From: Sulfitobacter sp. SK012
GTDB taxonomy: Bacteria; Pseudomonadota; Alphaproteobacteria; Rhodobacterales; Rhodobacteraceae
Direction of reading: 5' to 3'
Length of the DNA stretch: 64,000 bases
NCBI RefSeq assembly: GCF_003352085.1
Contig: NZ_CP025804.1
Coordinates: 1-64,000, forward strand
Below, piece after piece: positions 1-11,951 of the stretch. Both the position numbers and the translations under genes were made by a program. Under the pieces are notes generated by a model, which worked only from the letters and a program-made list of their open reading frames with translations, was not told where the DNA came from and ran no database searches. Positions within the stretch are counted from its first letter, which is position 1; every line of letters starts with the position of its first letter.

Positions 1-1353
1 ATGACGCGGGATGATTGGGATCAGACAAAAGAGCGGCTACTGAAAACTGTTGGGGAGAATAATTACAAAATGTGGATCAACCCGCTTGCGCTCGCAAGTA
101 TCGACAAGGGCATCGCGACGATCCACGTTCCGACCACATTTCTTGGCAATTATGTCAGCCAGAATTTCGCAGATCTGATCCTGCATGAAATGAAAGTTAG
201 CAGCCGAGATTTGGCCCGTCTGAATTTCTCTGTTGCTCCAAAAACCGCTGCTTCCGCCCCTTCCCCAGATTTCCGCCGCAAGACAAATACCAAACCCGTC
301 TCAACCAATCCACTTTATACTGCGCCTCTTGAAGGCCGCTTTACCTTTGACAACTTCGTCGTGGGCAAACCCAATGAGCTGGCACATGCCGCTGCGCGCC
401 GGGTTGCCGAAGGGGGCCCCGTAACATTCAACCCGCTTTTCCTTCATGGTGGCGTTGGCCTTGGCAAGACCCACCTGATGCACGCCATTGCACAAGAGCT
501 GCGGGCGCGCAGCCCTGAGCTTAACGTGCTGTATCTTTCTGCTGAGCAATTCATGTACCGCTTCGTACAAGCCCTTCGGGATCGCAAGATGATGGACTTC
601 AAAGAGATATTCCGGTCCGTTGACGTCCTGATGGTCGACGACGTCCAGTTCATCGCTGGAAAAGACAGCACCCAGGAAGAGTTCTTTCACACCTTCAACG
701 CACTGGTGGATCAGAACAAACAGATCATCATTTCCGCCGACCGCGCCCCGGGCGAGATCAAAGACCTCGAAGAGCGTGTTAAATCGCGCCTGCAATGCGG
801 TCTGATCGCCGATCTGCACCCTACGGATTATGAGCTGCGGTTGGGCATTCTACAAACGAAGGTCGAGACGCATCAGGCCACCTATCCAGACCTTGAGATG
901 GATGCAGGCGTTCTGGAATTTATTGCGCACCGGATTTCGACCAATGTGCGCGTGCTCGAAGGGGCGCTTACCCGTCTGTTCGCCTTTGCCTCACTTGTAG
1001 GCCGCAAGATCACATTGGAGTTAACCCAGGAATGTCTGGCCGATGTTCTGCGCGCCTCTGAACGGAAGACAACCATCGAAGAGATTCAGCGCAAGGTATC
1101 GGATCACTACAACATCCGCCTCAGCGATATGATCGGCCCCAAGCGGCTGCGAAGCTATGCAAGGCCGCGGCAGGTTGCGATGTATCTTTGCAAATTGATG
1201 ACCAGCCGGTCCCTGCCCGAGATCGGGCGCCGCTTTGGGGGCCGTGATCACACCACGGTTATGCATGGCGTGAAGCGGATCGAAGAGCTCAAGCAGTCAG
1301 ATGGTCAGATTGCAGAAGATCTGGAACTGTTGCGCCGCGCATTGGAAGCTTAA
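1..1353 (+). CDS. dnaA: Chromosomal replication initiator protein DnaA
   Basis: DnaA binds the chromosomal origin and melts it in its ATP form. The 450-residue protein has the four DnaA domains: an N-terminal DnaB-interacting part (about 1-75), a short linker rich in Ala/Pro/Thr (80-110), an AAA+ ATPase with Walker A GGVGLGKTH (about 150-158) and Walker B VLMVDDVQF (about 209-217), and a C-terminal helix-turn-helix with the DnaA signature GRDHTTVMHG. The ATG is the first base of the window, so no ribosome site or upstream origin can be seen. dnaN follows 135 bp later, the classical dnaA-dnaN-recF order. Length and motifs are normal. Confidence 0.98.
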   Translation: MTRDDWDQTKERLLKTVGENNYKMWINPLALASIDKGIATIHVPTTFLGNYVSQNFADLILHEMKVSSRDLARLNFSVAPKTAASAPSPDFRRKTNTKPVSTNPLYTAPLEGRFTFDNFVVGKPNELAHAAARRVAEGGPVTFNPLFLHGGVGLGKTHLMHAIAQELRARSPELNVLYLSAEQFMYRFVQALRDRKMMDFKEIFRSVDVLMVDDVQFIAGKDSTQEEFFHTFNALVDQNKQIIISADRAPGEIKDLEERVKSRLQCGLIADLHPTDYELRLGILQTKVETHQATYPDLEMDAGVLEFIAHRISTNVRVLEGALTRLFAFASLVGRKITLELTQECLADVLRASERKTTIEEIQRKVSDHYNIRLSDMIGPKRLRSYARPRQVAMYLCKLMTSRSLPEIGRRFGGRDHTTVMHGVKRIEELKQSDGQIAEDLELLRRALEA

Positions 1354-1488
1354 CACGCTAACTGCGAATGTTCTGACCGGTAGGCCTTGACGGGCCACCA
1401 TTTCCGTCTGACAAAACAGAAATGGCTTGTGAAAGCCCCGGAACAGGGTAGTTTGCCCGTCCCGGAGTGACCGGACTGGAGAGGGCAT

Positions 1489-2607
1489 ATGAAATTCAGC
1501 ATCGAACGCGCCGCGCTGCTTAAGGCTGTCTCGCAGGCCCAATCTGTCGTGGAACGCCGCAACACAATACCGATCCTTGCCAACGTGCTGATCGAAGCCG
1601 AAGGCAGCGATGTATCGTTCCGCGCTACGGATTTGGACATTGAGGTTGTCGACAGGGCCCCGGCTCAGGTCGAACGTGCAGGTTCAACCACTGTCGCCGC
1701 CACCACATTGCATGAAATCGTTCGCAAACTGCCCGATGGCGCGTTGGTTTCGCTTACTGCAGACAGCGCCGCCGGTCGGTTGACAGTTGAAGCAGGACGC
1801 TCGAACTTCTCGCTCGCGACACTGCCCAAAGAAGACTTCCCGGTGATGGCATCGTCTGAGTATGCCTCGAATTTCTCTGCAGATGCCAAAGTGCTGCGTA
1901 GGTTATTTGATAAGTCAAAATTCGCCATCTCAACCGAAGAGACGCGCTATTACCTGAACGGTGTGTATATGCACATCGCGGATGGTGACGGGGGCAAGAT
2001 GCTGCGCTGTGTGGCAACAGACGGCCATCGGCTCGCACGGATCGATGCAGATATGCCTGCTGATGCGAGCGACATGCCTGGCGTAATCGTGCCGCGCAAA
2101 ACCGTCGGTGAATTGCGCAAACTTCTGGATGACGACGACATGAAGATTGCCGTGTCCGTGTCTGAGACCAAAATTCGGTTTGCCACGCCGCAGATTACAC
2201 TTACGTCCAAAGTGATCGATGGGACGTTTCCTGACTACACCCGCGTGATCCCGCAGGGAAACACCCGCAAGTTGGAAGTCGATGCAGCAGAATTTGCGCG
2301 TGCCGTTGACCGTGTCGCCACAGTCAGCTCCGAGCGTTCTCGTGCGGTTAAATTGCAACTTGATGAGGATCGTTTGATCCTCTCGGTCAACGCACCTGAC
2401 AGTGGTGCCGCCGAAGAAGAGCTGGCCGTGGCCTATAACGACGAGCACCTTGAAATCGGATTCAACGCCAAATACCTGCTTGAAATTGCGAGCCAAGTTG
2501 ACCGTGAGAACGCCGTGTTCCTGTTTAACTCCTCTGGAGACCCGACCCTAATGCGCGAAGGCAATGACACCTCTGCAGTCTATGTCGTCATGCCGATGCG
2601 GGTGTGA
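1489..2607 (+). CDS. dnaN: DNA polymerase III beta subunit (sliding clamp)
   Basis: The ring-shaped beta clamp tethers DNA polymerase III and other replication or repair enzymes to DNA. The 372-residue product aligns along its length with three-domain DnaN proteins: it begins MKFSIERAALLKAVSQAQ, contains the central RYYLNGVYMH segment and ends in VYVVMPMRV, the typical C-terminus that contributes to the partner-binding pocket. The ATG is preceded by GGAGAGGG at a suitable distance. It lies between dnaA and recF on the same strand, so co-expression is likely, although the 135-bp gap after dnaA leaves room for its own promoter. Nothing unusual is seen. Confidence 0.98.
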   Translation: MKFSIERAALLKAVSQAQSVVERRNTIPILANVLIEAEGSDVSFRATDLDIEVVDRAPAQVERAGSTTVAATTLHEIVRKLPDGALVSLTADSAAGRLTVEAGRSNFSLATLPKEDFPVMASSEYASNFSADAKVLRRLFDKSKFAISTEETRYYLNGVYMHIADGDGGKMLRCVATDGHRLARIDADMPADASDMPGVIVPRKTVGELRKLLDDDDMKIAVSVSETKIRFATPQITLTSKVIDGTFPDYTRVIPQGNTRKLEVDAAEFARAVDRVATVSSERSRAVKLQLDEDRLILSVNAPDSGAAEEELAVAYNDEHLEIGFNAKYLLEIASQVDRENAVFLFNSSGDPTLMREGNDTSAVYVVMPMRV

Positions 2608-2647
2608 CGGCAACCGTAATTTCTAAAACTACTTCGGCGATCGATTG

Positions 2648-3741
2648 ATGGCTGGGCTTTACCTGAGCAACCTCACCCTATCGCATTTTCGCTCGCACAA
2701 GCGCGCAGTGCTGGATGTTGATGCAAGGCCTGTTGCGATTTATGGCAACAATGGCGCGGGTAAGACCAACGTACTTGAAGCAGTGTCGCTGTTATCACCG
2801 GGCCGCGGTTTGCGCCGTGCCAGCGCTCAAGACATGACCCGCCGCCCGGAAGCTCTGGGTTGGAAGCTGACGGCTTTGCTGCACTCGCCCAGAGGCCTCA
2901 ATGAGATTGAAATCCAATCCGAGGGTGGTGCAGCTCGCCAGGTCCGTATTGATAGCAAACCAGCCGCGCAGACTGCATTGGGTCGAATTGCACGCGTGTT
3001 GTGGTTGATCCCAGCGATGGATCGGCTTTGGATTGAGGGTGCAGATGGACGGCGGCGATTTCTGGACCGGATGACACTCAGCTTCCTGCCCGACCACGCG
3101 GAACTGTCATTGAACTATGAAAAAGCAATGCGAGAGCGCAACCGGCTGCTCAAGGACATGGTGCGCGAGCCTTCGTGGTATGCCGCCCTTGAGGCCCGTA
3201 TGGCCGAGGCAGGCGTTGCGATAGACGCAAACCGCCGCCATGCATTAGAGGCCCTTTCCAAGGCACAAGATGCCGCTGAGACGGCCTTTCCAGCAGCGAC
3301 GCTTGAGCTGCAATGTGACATGCCGCGCGACATCGATGGCTTTCAGGCGGCCCTCGCTGACAACCGGATGCGCGATTTAGCGGCTGGCCGCACCCTGATC
3401 GGACCGCATCGCGCCGATCTATATGCTGTCTATACCGCCAAGAAGGTTCCCGCTCGCGATTGCTCTACGGGGGAGCAGAAGGCGCTGCTGGTCTCGCTGA
3501 TCCTTGCCAACGCACGTGCTCTTGCCGCGGAAACCGGAGCACCACCTCTATTGCTTCTGGACGAAGTCGCGGCCCATCTAGATGCGGGTCGCCGAGCCGC
3601 CCTTTACGATGAAATCGTGGGCCTAGGTGCACAAGCTTGGATGACGGGGACCGGCGCAGAGCTCTTTGATGCTTTAGGGGATCGTGCCCAGTATCTTGAG
3701 GTGACTGAGGACAGTGGCACCTCTCAGGTAGGCATTGTGCC

Positions 3742-3745
<4 letters not shown>
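2648..3745 (+). CDS. recF: DNA replication and repair protein RecF
   Basis: RecF helps load RecA at single-strand gaps together with RecO and RecR. The protein is an SMC/ABC-type ATPase: Walker A GNNGAGKT at about residues 33-40, the signature STGEQKALL near residue 275 and Walker B LLLLDEVAAHLD shortly after. The frame is open from a TTG at 2645, but the adjacent ATG at 2648 (MAGLYLSNLTLSHFRSH) is preferred; it gives 365 residues, normal for the family. The gene follows dnaN by 40 bp, and its stop overlaps the start of the LysE-family gene, so the two are translationally coupled. Confidence 0.96.
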
Positions 3746-6857
<3,112 letters not shown>

Positions 6858-6876
6858 TCTTTTGTGAGGGATCATT

Positions 6877-8220
6877 ATGCTTTCTGTTCTTGCCGACCGC
6901 ACCTATCGTCACCTGTTTCTGGCACAAATCGTGGCACTGCTTGGCACTGGCCTTGCGACCATTGCTCTGGGGCTTTTGGCATACGATCTGTCAGGTGAAC
7001 GGGCCGGTCTGGTTTTAGGCACGATCTTCACTATCAAGATGGTCGCCTATGTTGGCATAGCCCCTATTGCCGGAGCCTTTGCAAATCGCTGGCCGCGACG
7101 CACAATGCTGGTCAGCCTTGATCTGATCCGAGCCGCCGTAGCGCTGTGCCTACCGTTCGTGACCGAAGTCTGGCAGGCTTACATCCTGATTTTCGTGCTG
7201 CAATCTGCTTCGGCCGCCTTCACACCCACGTTTCAAGCGACAATCCCCGACATCTTGCCAGAGGAAGACCGCTACACCCGTGCCTTGTCGCTCTCTCGGT
7301 TGGCCTACGATCTGGAAAACATCATTAGCCCGATGCTGGCCGCGATCCTGCTGACCTTGGTCAGCTATCATGCACTGTTCGTCGGCACCGTGATCGGGTT
7401 TGTCGGATCTGCCATGTTGGTCGTCTCCGTCCATCTGCCAAGCCCGCAACCAACTGCCCCAAGAGGCATCTATGACCGCACCACAAGAGGCATACGGATT
7501 TACCTCGCAACGCCACGCCTGCGAGGGCTTTTGTCTCTCAACCTTGCAGCGGCAGCCGCGGGTGCGATGGTGTTGGTGAACACGGTGGTTCTGGTTCGCT
7601 CTGATCTAGGACTTGGCGACGCTCAAGTAGCCATTGCTCTTGGTGCATTTGGTGGGGGATCAATGCTGGCGGCGCTTTTACTGCCCCGACTTCTGGGCAA
7701 CCGTCCCGACCGCCCCGTAATGATCGGCGGAGCCGCCGTACTGGTCGTTTCGCTCTTAAGCCTGTCGCTGTCGTCACTTATCTATGACACGCAGTGGTTT
7801 CCACTTCTCGCAGGCTGGCTGATCATCGGGATCGGCTATTCCGTCGTGCTGACTCCATCCGGGCGGCTACTCAAACGATCCGCACATTCCGAGGACCGGC
7901 CGGCCGTGTATGCTGCACAGTTTGCTTTATCACACGCTTGCTGGCTGGTGACATACCCCCTTGCAGGTTTGCTGATCACTATTGCTGAGCCAACCACAGC
8001 ATTTGCTGTTCTTGCATTGCTCGCGGCGGTTGGGATGGTCAGTGGGATCGTGCTGTGGACGCCGGACGATTCTGGAGCTTTCGAACATACTCATGAAGAC
8101 TTACCAGAGGATCACCCCCATATTCAGAATGGCCGATCACATAGCCACCCAATCGTCATTGATGACTATCATCAACACTGGCCGCGCTTGGTAAAACCAA
8201 AAACTGGCCAATTGAATTGA
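6877..8220 (+). CDS. MFS transporter with histidine-rich C-terminal tail
   Basis: A 447-residue major facilitator protein with about twelve hydrophobic spans, most like the EntS-type drug or siderophore exporter branch (N-terminal pattern YRHLFLAQIVALLGTGLAT; loop FANRWPRRTMLVSLDLIRA). The last 40 or so residues are hydrophilic and unusually rich in histidine and acidic residues (HTHEDLPEDHPHIQ, then HSHPIVIDDYHQH), a composition typical of metal-binding tails. The ATG at 6877 lies 19 bp after gyrB behind TGTGAGGGATC, so read-through from gyrB is likely. The transported substrate is not predictable; the tail suggests a link to divalent metal, an inference only. Confidence 0.85.
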   Translation: MLSVLADRTYRHLFLAQIVALLGTGLATIALGLLAYDLSGERAGLVLGTIFTIKMVAYVGIAPIAGAFANRWPRRTMLVSLDLIRAAVALCLPFVTEVWQAYILIFVLQSASAAFTPTFQATIPDILPEEDRYTRALSLSRLAYDLENIISPMLAAILLTLVSYHALFVGTVIGFVGSAMLVVSVHLPSPQPTAPRGIYDRTTRGIRIYLATPRLRGLLSLNLAAAAAGAMVLVNTVVLVRSDLGLGDAQVAIALGAFGGGSMLAALLLPRLLGNRPDRPVMIGGAAVLVVSLLSLSLSSLIYDTQWFPLLAGWLIIGIGYSVVLTPSGRLLKRSAHSEDRPAVYAAQFALSHACWLVTYPLAGLLITIAEPTTAFAVLALLAAVGMVSGIVLWTPDDSGAFEHTHEDLPEDHPHIQNGRSHSHPIVIDDYHQHWPRLVKPKTGQLN

Positions 8221-8480
8221 CCTGCATTGATCTCCTCTAGGTCAAGGTCTGTTTAGTTCCGAAGTGCCTACACTAATCTTAGACCCTATTGATGACAGAC
8301 AAGTCGTTTATTCAAACGCATCCCGTAGGTCAGCTAATGTTCGCCACCTGACAAAAGGTTCCCAGTGTGCCACTGGTGCGCCTCGGTCGCTTGGAGAAAA
8401 GTTCATGGGGCAGCTATGCCGACAATCCGGTAGTTACCCTTAAGAGTATCTGATGGGTAGCTAACCTTGGCGGGTTAATT

Positions 8481-8873
8481 TCAACTTCCGCTGCCCACCA
8501 CTGCAATGGCCTCGACTTCAACCAATAAGGCAGGCATGACGAGAGCCGGTGTAGCGTAGGCCGCGCTGGCGGGGACGCCCGCCGGAAAAGCTTCCGTCCG
8601 GGCTCTACCAAATTCACCATAATGGGAAATATCGGTCAGGAAGGTGTTAATCTTAATAACGTCGGCCATGGTCGCTCCGGCAGATGCAAGTAGCTCCTCT
8701 ATGTTCTTAAAAGTCTGCTTGGCTTGAGTGTAGACGTCCTCACCAACAACATTCCCGTCGCTGTCAAATGCAACTAAACCTGAGGTGTAAATGGTATCAC
8801 CGACCTTCACTCCGGCAGAGAGATTGAATTTCTTGGTCCAAGCCCAACCGGGATCGAGGCGCTGTTGTTTCAT
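8481..8873 (-). CDS. RidA/YjgF/YER057c family protein
   Basis: A 130-residue Rid-family protein. Members are trimeric and often hydrolyse reactive enamine/imine intermediates such as 2-aminoacrylate. Recognisable features are GDTIYTSGLVAFDSDG in the N-terminal half, the segment IEELLASAGATMADVIKINTFLTD, and SAAYATPALVMPALLVEVEAIAVV at the C-terminus, where the family's substrate pocket lies. The arginine of canonical RidA (in a CRxAxxV-type motif) is not in its usual context, so this may be a Rid2-7-type member rather than true RidA. It is isolated, with about 260 bp free on the 3' side and 340 bp on the 5' side. Confidence 0.88.
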   Translation of the reverse strand: MKQQRLDPGWAWTKKFNLSAGVKVGDTIYTSGLVAFDSDGNVVGEDVYTQAKQTFKNIEELLASAGATMADVIKINTFLTDISHYGEFGRARTEAFPAGVPASAAYATPALVMPALLVEVEAIAVVGSGS

Positions 8874-9217
8874 TTCGCGTTCCTAAACTGTCAGATTTGC
8901 AGCTTAAGTCTTAGCCTATCAGCAATGCTCAAGGTCCCAAACACAAACCTGATAGGTGGGCGATGAACACCACGACGTTCATTCTGAAGTGACCACATTG
9001 GGCTTCAGCCGTCATCTGACAGTTTCACTCAGAGATGTCGGACCCTTGTCTGACGCCCTGCTTGATTGCATCGGGAATCTTGCCTCAGGTGGGGAACGCT
9101 AGATGATCTGACAATTCGTCGGGGTATAGGTTTTATACTATACAGAATGGGCAAACTCTAACTCTGGGGGCTATATGAAAATGTGCAGATCAGTGCTCGT
9201 CTTTCAGGGAGAATAAC
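8874..9217. other. Intergenic region without a supported gene
   Basis: Divergent spacer between the RidA-like gene and the DUF4399 gene. It must hold the promoters of both. A good ribosome site (AGGGAGAATAAC) precedes the ATG at 9218, and an AT-rich patch with TATACTATA lies around 9130-9145, but no clean pair of promoter hexamers stands out. No coding potential, repeat or RNA fold is seen. Confidence 0.4.
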
Positions 9218-9646
9218 ATGAAGTACTTAATTTTAACTGTGACCGCAGGAATTCTGATTGCGGGAGCAGCCGTTGCAGACGGTCACCGCAGCCCAGCACC
9301 AGCAGACGCACGAGCATACATCGTATCACCTACAGACGGTTCGACGGTCTCAAATCCTGTCACTATCGTTTTTGGACTTGAAGGCATGGGCGTTGCTCCA
9401 GCAGGCACAGAAATGGACAACACCGGCCATCACCACTTGCTGATCAATACTGACCCAAGCACGCTGGACCTTGATTCAGGACTGCCCGCAACAGACCAAG
9501 TTGTCCATTTCGGTGGTGGTCAGACACAAATAACCCAAGAGCTGCCTGTGGGCACGCATACTCTACAGCTGCTTCTTGGCGATTGGAGCCACGTGCCGCA
9601 CAATCCGCCTGTCATGAGTGAGGTCATTACAGTCACGGTAAACTAG
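9218..9646 (+). CDS. Secreted DUF4399-domain protein
   Basis: A 142-residue protein with a cleavable signal peptide (MKYLILTVTAGILIAGAAVADG, probable cleavage after the AVA-D region), so it is likely periplasmic. The mature part matches the DUF4399 family: an Ig-like opening (ARAYIVSPTDGSTVSNPVTI), the motif TGHHHLLIN, and the ending LQLLLGDWSHVPHNPPVMS. The family function is unknown; the clustered histidines hint at metal binding, which is only an inference. A strong ribosome site (AGGGAG, 20208-style spacing of about 7) precedes the ATG. It is followed by an inverted-repeat segment at 9648-9712. Confidence 0.85.
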   Translation: MKYLILTVTAGILIAGAAVADGHRSPAPADARAYIVSPTDGSTVSNPVTIVFGLEGMGVAPAGTEMDNTGHHHLLINTDPSTLDLDSGLPATDQVVHFGGGQTQITQELPVGTHTLQLLLGDWSHVPHNPPVMSEVITVTVN

Positions 9647-9647
9647 A

Positions 9648-9712
9648 CCCGAGGCACGAGAGCAACTCGCACAGCTTTTATGCTCACATACAAAGTGCGC
9701 TGATGCCTCGGG
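9648..9712. repeat. Long-range inverted repeat with internal hairpins
   Basis: CCCGAGGCA (9648-9656) is perfectly complementary to TGCCTCGGG (9704-9712). Between them lies a small hairpin CGAG-AGCAA-CTCG (9657-9669) and a weaker AGC/GCT stem. The fold starts two bases after the stop codon of the DUF4399 gene. It lacks a U-run, so it is not a standard intrinsic terminator; it may stabilise the 3' end of the transcript or act on the downstream gene. Confidence 0.4.
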
Positions 9713-9788
9713 CTAACCTATCTCGATCCGTGCAATCAGAAATGTTACTAGAAATTTCACATAGTTGGTTTTTCGAAAGGTCGGGATG

Positions 9789-10991
9789 ATGCAGGCCATA
9801 GCGGACACAGAGCGTCTGGTCGAAGACGGGATTATTACCAGCGAGCAGGCCAAAACCATCGAGACTAGAGCGCGGGAAGCAATGGTCTATTTGGCCATAA
9901 ACAGCATTCTGTGCCTTGGTATTGTGGCAGCAACCGGCGGGTTTATTGCTTGGCTTGGGACCCCAGCATCGGTTGCTGGTCTAGGGTTATTTGCCCTGGG
10001 ATTAGGTGTTCTGATTTTGAGCTATGGCACCGAAATGTATCGAATGTTCGGCGCTGCGTCGGCGCTTATCGGCGCCGGTATGCTGATCGGGGGCGCCAGC
10101 CTTGAACTGATGGACAAGTATGAGGGCATCGCAGGACCCATCATGATTGTAAGCGGATTGATTGTCGCTGCCGCAACGGCGTGGCTCATGAAACACGAAC
10201 TAAATTCAGCACGCTTTGTGACCGGTGCAATCTTGGTAATGGGACTTGCGATGCACCTCGTGGGACTCGCGTTCGTCTTGGACCAAGGAGATGTGACAGG
10301 CGTGCCAATTAGTCTGTTCTATCTGTACGCAACGGCCGTCACAATCGGCGCAGGCTGGCTGACGGACGTTCGTCTGGTGACGTCGCTTGCTATTGCTCCA
10401 TTTGCCCAAGTGCTGAACACTGGCACTATATACTTTCACGCCGCTTACGTTTTCTATTCACCCGAGCCGACACTTTCCATAATACAGATGAGCTTACTGA
10501 TTGCCGCCTGCACTTGGGTCTCGGCCAGGTGGCCTGAGCGTACGGCCAGGCATGCTCGCGTGCTTGCGGTCATGGCCTTTATCGTTGCCAACCTTTGTGC
10601 ATTGGTCGGGTCGCTGTGGGGCGACTTTGTCGGTGAAACCGTTTGGGGGCCGGGGTACTTTCGATACGGGACTGACATGAGTTGGGAGGAATGGCTCGCA
10701 GCCCAATCCACATTCCGCGAAACTGCGCTGTTTTTATCTGCCAACCTCTATTCAGTTCTTTGGGCAGTTGCGCTGGCCGCTCTTATCTTCTGGGCGGCGA
10801 ACAAGTCCCAGAGGGGTCTTTTCAACGCGGCGATTACTTTCGGCGGCATTCACGCCTACACTCAGCTTTTCGAAAGCTTTTCGGACGAGCCTCTTGCCTA
10901 TGTCATTGGTGGGATAGCAGCCATACCGCTGGCATGGGGCATGTGGCGGTTGAACATTTGGATGGCAGGAGGTCGCGACCTCGCACATTAG
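9789..10991 (+). CDS. DUF2157-like multi-span membrane protein
   Basis: An integral membrane protein of about 400 residues. The hydrophilic N-terminus (QAIADTERLVEDGIITSEQAKTIETRAR) resembles the DUF2157 head, in which a short helix-turn-helix-like segment precedes the membrane part; about ten to twelve hydrophobic spans follow. Function unknown. The frame is open from a TTG at 9765, but the ribosome site GAAAGG at 9776-9781 favours the ATG at 9789 (or 9786). No partner gene is obvious; the next gene also encodes a small membrane protein but is 198 bp away. Confidence 0.7.
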   Translation: MQAIADTERLVEDGIITSEQAKTIETRAREAMVYLAINSILCLGIVAATGGFIAWLGTPASVAGLGLFALGLGVLILSYGTEMYRMFGAASALIGAGMLIGGASLELMDKYEGIAGPIMIVSGLIVAAATAWLMKHELNSARFVTGAILVMGLAMHLVGLAFVLDQGDVTGVPISLFYLYATAVTIGAGWLTDVRLVTSLAIAPFAQVLNTGTIYFHAAYVFYSPEPTLSIIQMSLLIAACTWVSARWPERTARHARVLAVMAFIVANLCALVGSLWGDFVGETVWGPGYFRYGTDMSWEEWLAAQSTFRETALFLSANLYSVLWAVALAALIFWAANKSQRGLFNAAITFGGIHAYTQLFESFSDEPLAYVIGGIAAIPLAWGMWRLNIWMAGGRDLAH

Positions 10992-11189
10992 AAATAGCAA
11001 CCGAATCTGATCAACTTATGAGAGATTGGGCAGGGCTCCGCTGCGCAAAAATCCACCAATGTGGCTATTGCGGAGAAGCTGTCGTTCTCAGCATTGGCTA
11101 TTTACTGGGTCCAGATCCTAATACGCCTTCATTAGCGCATCATGGCAATCATTGTTATCATCCACCAAATTGGGAAGCATTTTAGGCAA

Positions 11190-11672
11190 ATGGCGAAACA
11201 ATTCGAAAGCAGAACAGACGCCCGTAGGCTGAAGTTAACCGTAGGTGCGGGCCTTGCTGCCGCCAGTACTCTGTTGTTCTTGGCGCTGATTTTCGAGGAC
11301 ATTGGCGACCTTGCAGATTCGGATTGGTCCAATCTGCCCATTGGAATGATTGTTCGGTATATAATTGCGATGGGGCTTGGAGGCGCAATTGCCGGGTATG
11401 CACTGTCGAACCTGTTTGGCCGACCTGGCTTACTTGGGTGGGCTCTTTCGTTGATCGGTGGAGTTATCGCAGCAACGTTTGCAGGTTTGCTGGGTAGCGC
11501 CATCGGACTATTGCCGGACCTTTTGTCGGACGGTTTACAGTCTCGCGACATCGTCGCAGTTGGAGCAGGGATTTTGGTCTTTCCATTGGCGTTGATCGGG
11601 TGGCCAGTACTTTTGCCAATCTGGGCTGGATTGATTTCCCTAGTTCACCTTCTTGCCACCCGCCTGAGATAA
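11190..11672 (+). CDS. Small multi-span membrane protein, unknown function
   Basis: A protein of about 160 residues with four to five hydrophobic segments (for example LTVGAGLAAASTLLFLALIF, IIAMGLGGAIAGYALSNLF, LLGWALSLIGGVIAATFAGL) and a basic N-terminus (MAKQFESRTDARRLKLT). I do not recognise a family. The frame opens at an ATG at 11142, but the ATG at 11190 gives a more typical start with positive charge before the first span; the choice is uncertain. Base composition and codon use resemble those of the surrounding host genes. Confidence 0.55.
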   Translation: MAKQFESRTDARRLKLTVGAGLAAASTLLFLALIFEDIGDLADSDWSNLPIGMIVRYIIAMGLGGAIAGYALSNLFGRPGLLGWALSLIGGVIAATFAGLLGSAIGLLPDLLSDGLQSRDIVAVGAGILVFPLALIGWPVLLPIWAGLISLVHLLATRLR

Positions 11673-11951
11673 CTCGTCGTCAAATGATTGGCACAAGCCA
11701 ATCCGCCCTTAGTGTCGGCATGTGCATGGTGTAGCGATTTGACCATTTCTCCGACTCATGACTGTCACTCTCGGCCCTTAGCTGCCGCTCGCCGGACATG
11801 TTGTATGCTGCGATGCGGCCCGTGAGACCGGCCATTGATGCAAAGCGCAGCATTTCGTTCATGGCTCTGGCGGCAGAGCGGGACTTTCCGGTGATTGCAA
11901 AAAATAGTCAAAACCCATTGGCAGGCCCCCAAACTGATGCGTTTTGCTCGC

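Noticed and set aside
1..1488. Origin of replication (DnaA boxes)
   Set aside because: No cluster of TTATCCACA-like boxes is seen in the visible part; the origin may lie upstream of dnaA, outside the window.
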